Shown here piece by piece: positions 5,170-5,404 of a stretch of DNA of 5,404 bases. Location: NCBI GenBank assembly GCA_001771055.1, contig MESS01000133.1, forward strand, positions 20,502 to 25,905. The letters are read 5' to 3'. A model generated the notes under the pieces. The model was not told the DNA's origin. It saw only the letters and a program-made list of their open reading frames with translations, and made no database searches. The position numbers and the translations under genes were made by a program. Numbering within the stretch: position 1 is the first letter of the stretch; every line of letters begins with the position of its first letter. Source of the DNA: Caldithrix sp. RBG_13_44_9 (lineage in GTDB: Bacteria; Calditrichota; Calditrichia; RBG-13-44-9).

Positions 5170-5404
5170 ATGCTAGAAAAAATCGACTTAAGCAAAAAAA
5201 TCGAAAAGTCTGAGTACAACCGGCTGATGCCCGAACTGGAGATCCGGCTGGGAGAGGTTCAGCGGAAGATCCGGGAATTGAAAATCCCGGTGATCATCGT
5301 ATTTGAAGGGTGGGAAGCGGCCGGAAAAGGATCCATGATCAACCGCTTAACACTGGCACTTGATCCGAGAGGTTTCACTGTTCATCCCACCAATCCGCCC
5401 ACTC
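5170..5404 (+). CDS. PPK2-superfamily kinase, probable polyphosphate:AMP phosphotransferase, 3'-truncated
   Basis: Seventy-eight codons are visible from ATG 5170 before the window ends. The N-terminus (MLEKIDLSKKIEKSEYNRLMP, 1-21) and the PELEIRLGEVQRKIRELKIPVIIVFEGW stretch (21-48) match the opening of the two-domain enzymes annotated as polyphosphate:AMP phosphotransferase. The Walker A loop follows as G47-W-E-A-A-G-K-G-S55, then INRL and LDPRGFTVHP (64-73), all PPK2-typical. PPK2 enzymes use polyP to phosphorylate nucleotides: class I prefers NDP, class II AMP, and class III both. The AMP-specific call rests on the N-terminal resemblance only, since the lid and any second domain are outside the window. 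Position 49 is Glu where PPK2 Walker A loops normally have Asp. Upstream is only a weak purine-rich ribosome site (GAAGAGAG). The 84-base spacing allows either operon read-through or a separate promoter. Confidence 0.9.
   Translation, partial: MLEKIDLSKKIEKSEYNRLMPELEIRLGEVQRKIRELKIPVIIVFEGWEAAGKGSMINRLTLALDPRGFTVHPTNPPT

Noticed and set aside
5371..5386. GTTTCAC, like half of a parS site, near a parA gene
   Set aside because: Only about half of the parS palindrome matches, there is no second arm, and the bases encode the conserved PPK2 segment RGFTVHP.

Overview
The window is an all-plus-strand polyphosphate (polyP) gene cluster. In order it holds the 3' part of a Nudix hydrolase gene (1-350), a 281-base gap, a complete polyphosphate kinase gene ppk1 (632-2701), a gene for a degenerate CYTH domain fused to a CHAD domain (2809-4323), a small ParA/MinD-type ATPase gene (4339-5085), and the first 78 codons of a PPK2-superfamily kinase that resembles polyphosphate:AMP phosphotransferase (5170 to the window end). 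There are no tRNA or rRNA genes, insertion sequences or CRISPR arrays.

The organism cannot be named from this sequence. Base composition looks moderate, in the mid-40s percent GC by eye. The PPK1 sequence resembles the Bacteroidota/FCB-type enzymes I remember, and ppk1 and the CHAD gene lack clear Shine-Dalgarno sites. This suggests an FCB-group or similar environmental Gram-negative lineage, with low confidence.

The encoded proteins make one functional picture. PPK1 makes polyP from ATP. The PPK2-type enzyme at the end probably spends polyP to phosphorylate a nucleotide, most likely AMP. CHAD domains bind polyP and are found on polyP granules. The Nudix protein belongs to the group related to diphosphoinositol-polyphosphate phosphohydrolases, some of which also cleave polyP. 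The parA gene lies 15 bases after the CHAD gene with no parB beside it. The most interesting hypothesis is therefore a polyP-granule positioning system, with ParA on the nucleoid and the CHAD protein as cargo adaptor. This is inference from gene order.

The non-coding parts hold some structure. The Nudix-ppk1 gap has a possible 42-codon small ORF with a good ribosome site, an AT-rich set of 11-base-spaced TTTTA-like repeats, and a T-rich tract after an imperfect hairpin. A 9-bp stem-loop straddles the ppk1 stop codon. An 11-bp perfect stem with a 7-base loop lies at codons 11-20 of the CHAD gene. A perfect 10-bp palindrome lies in the parA-PPK2 gap.
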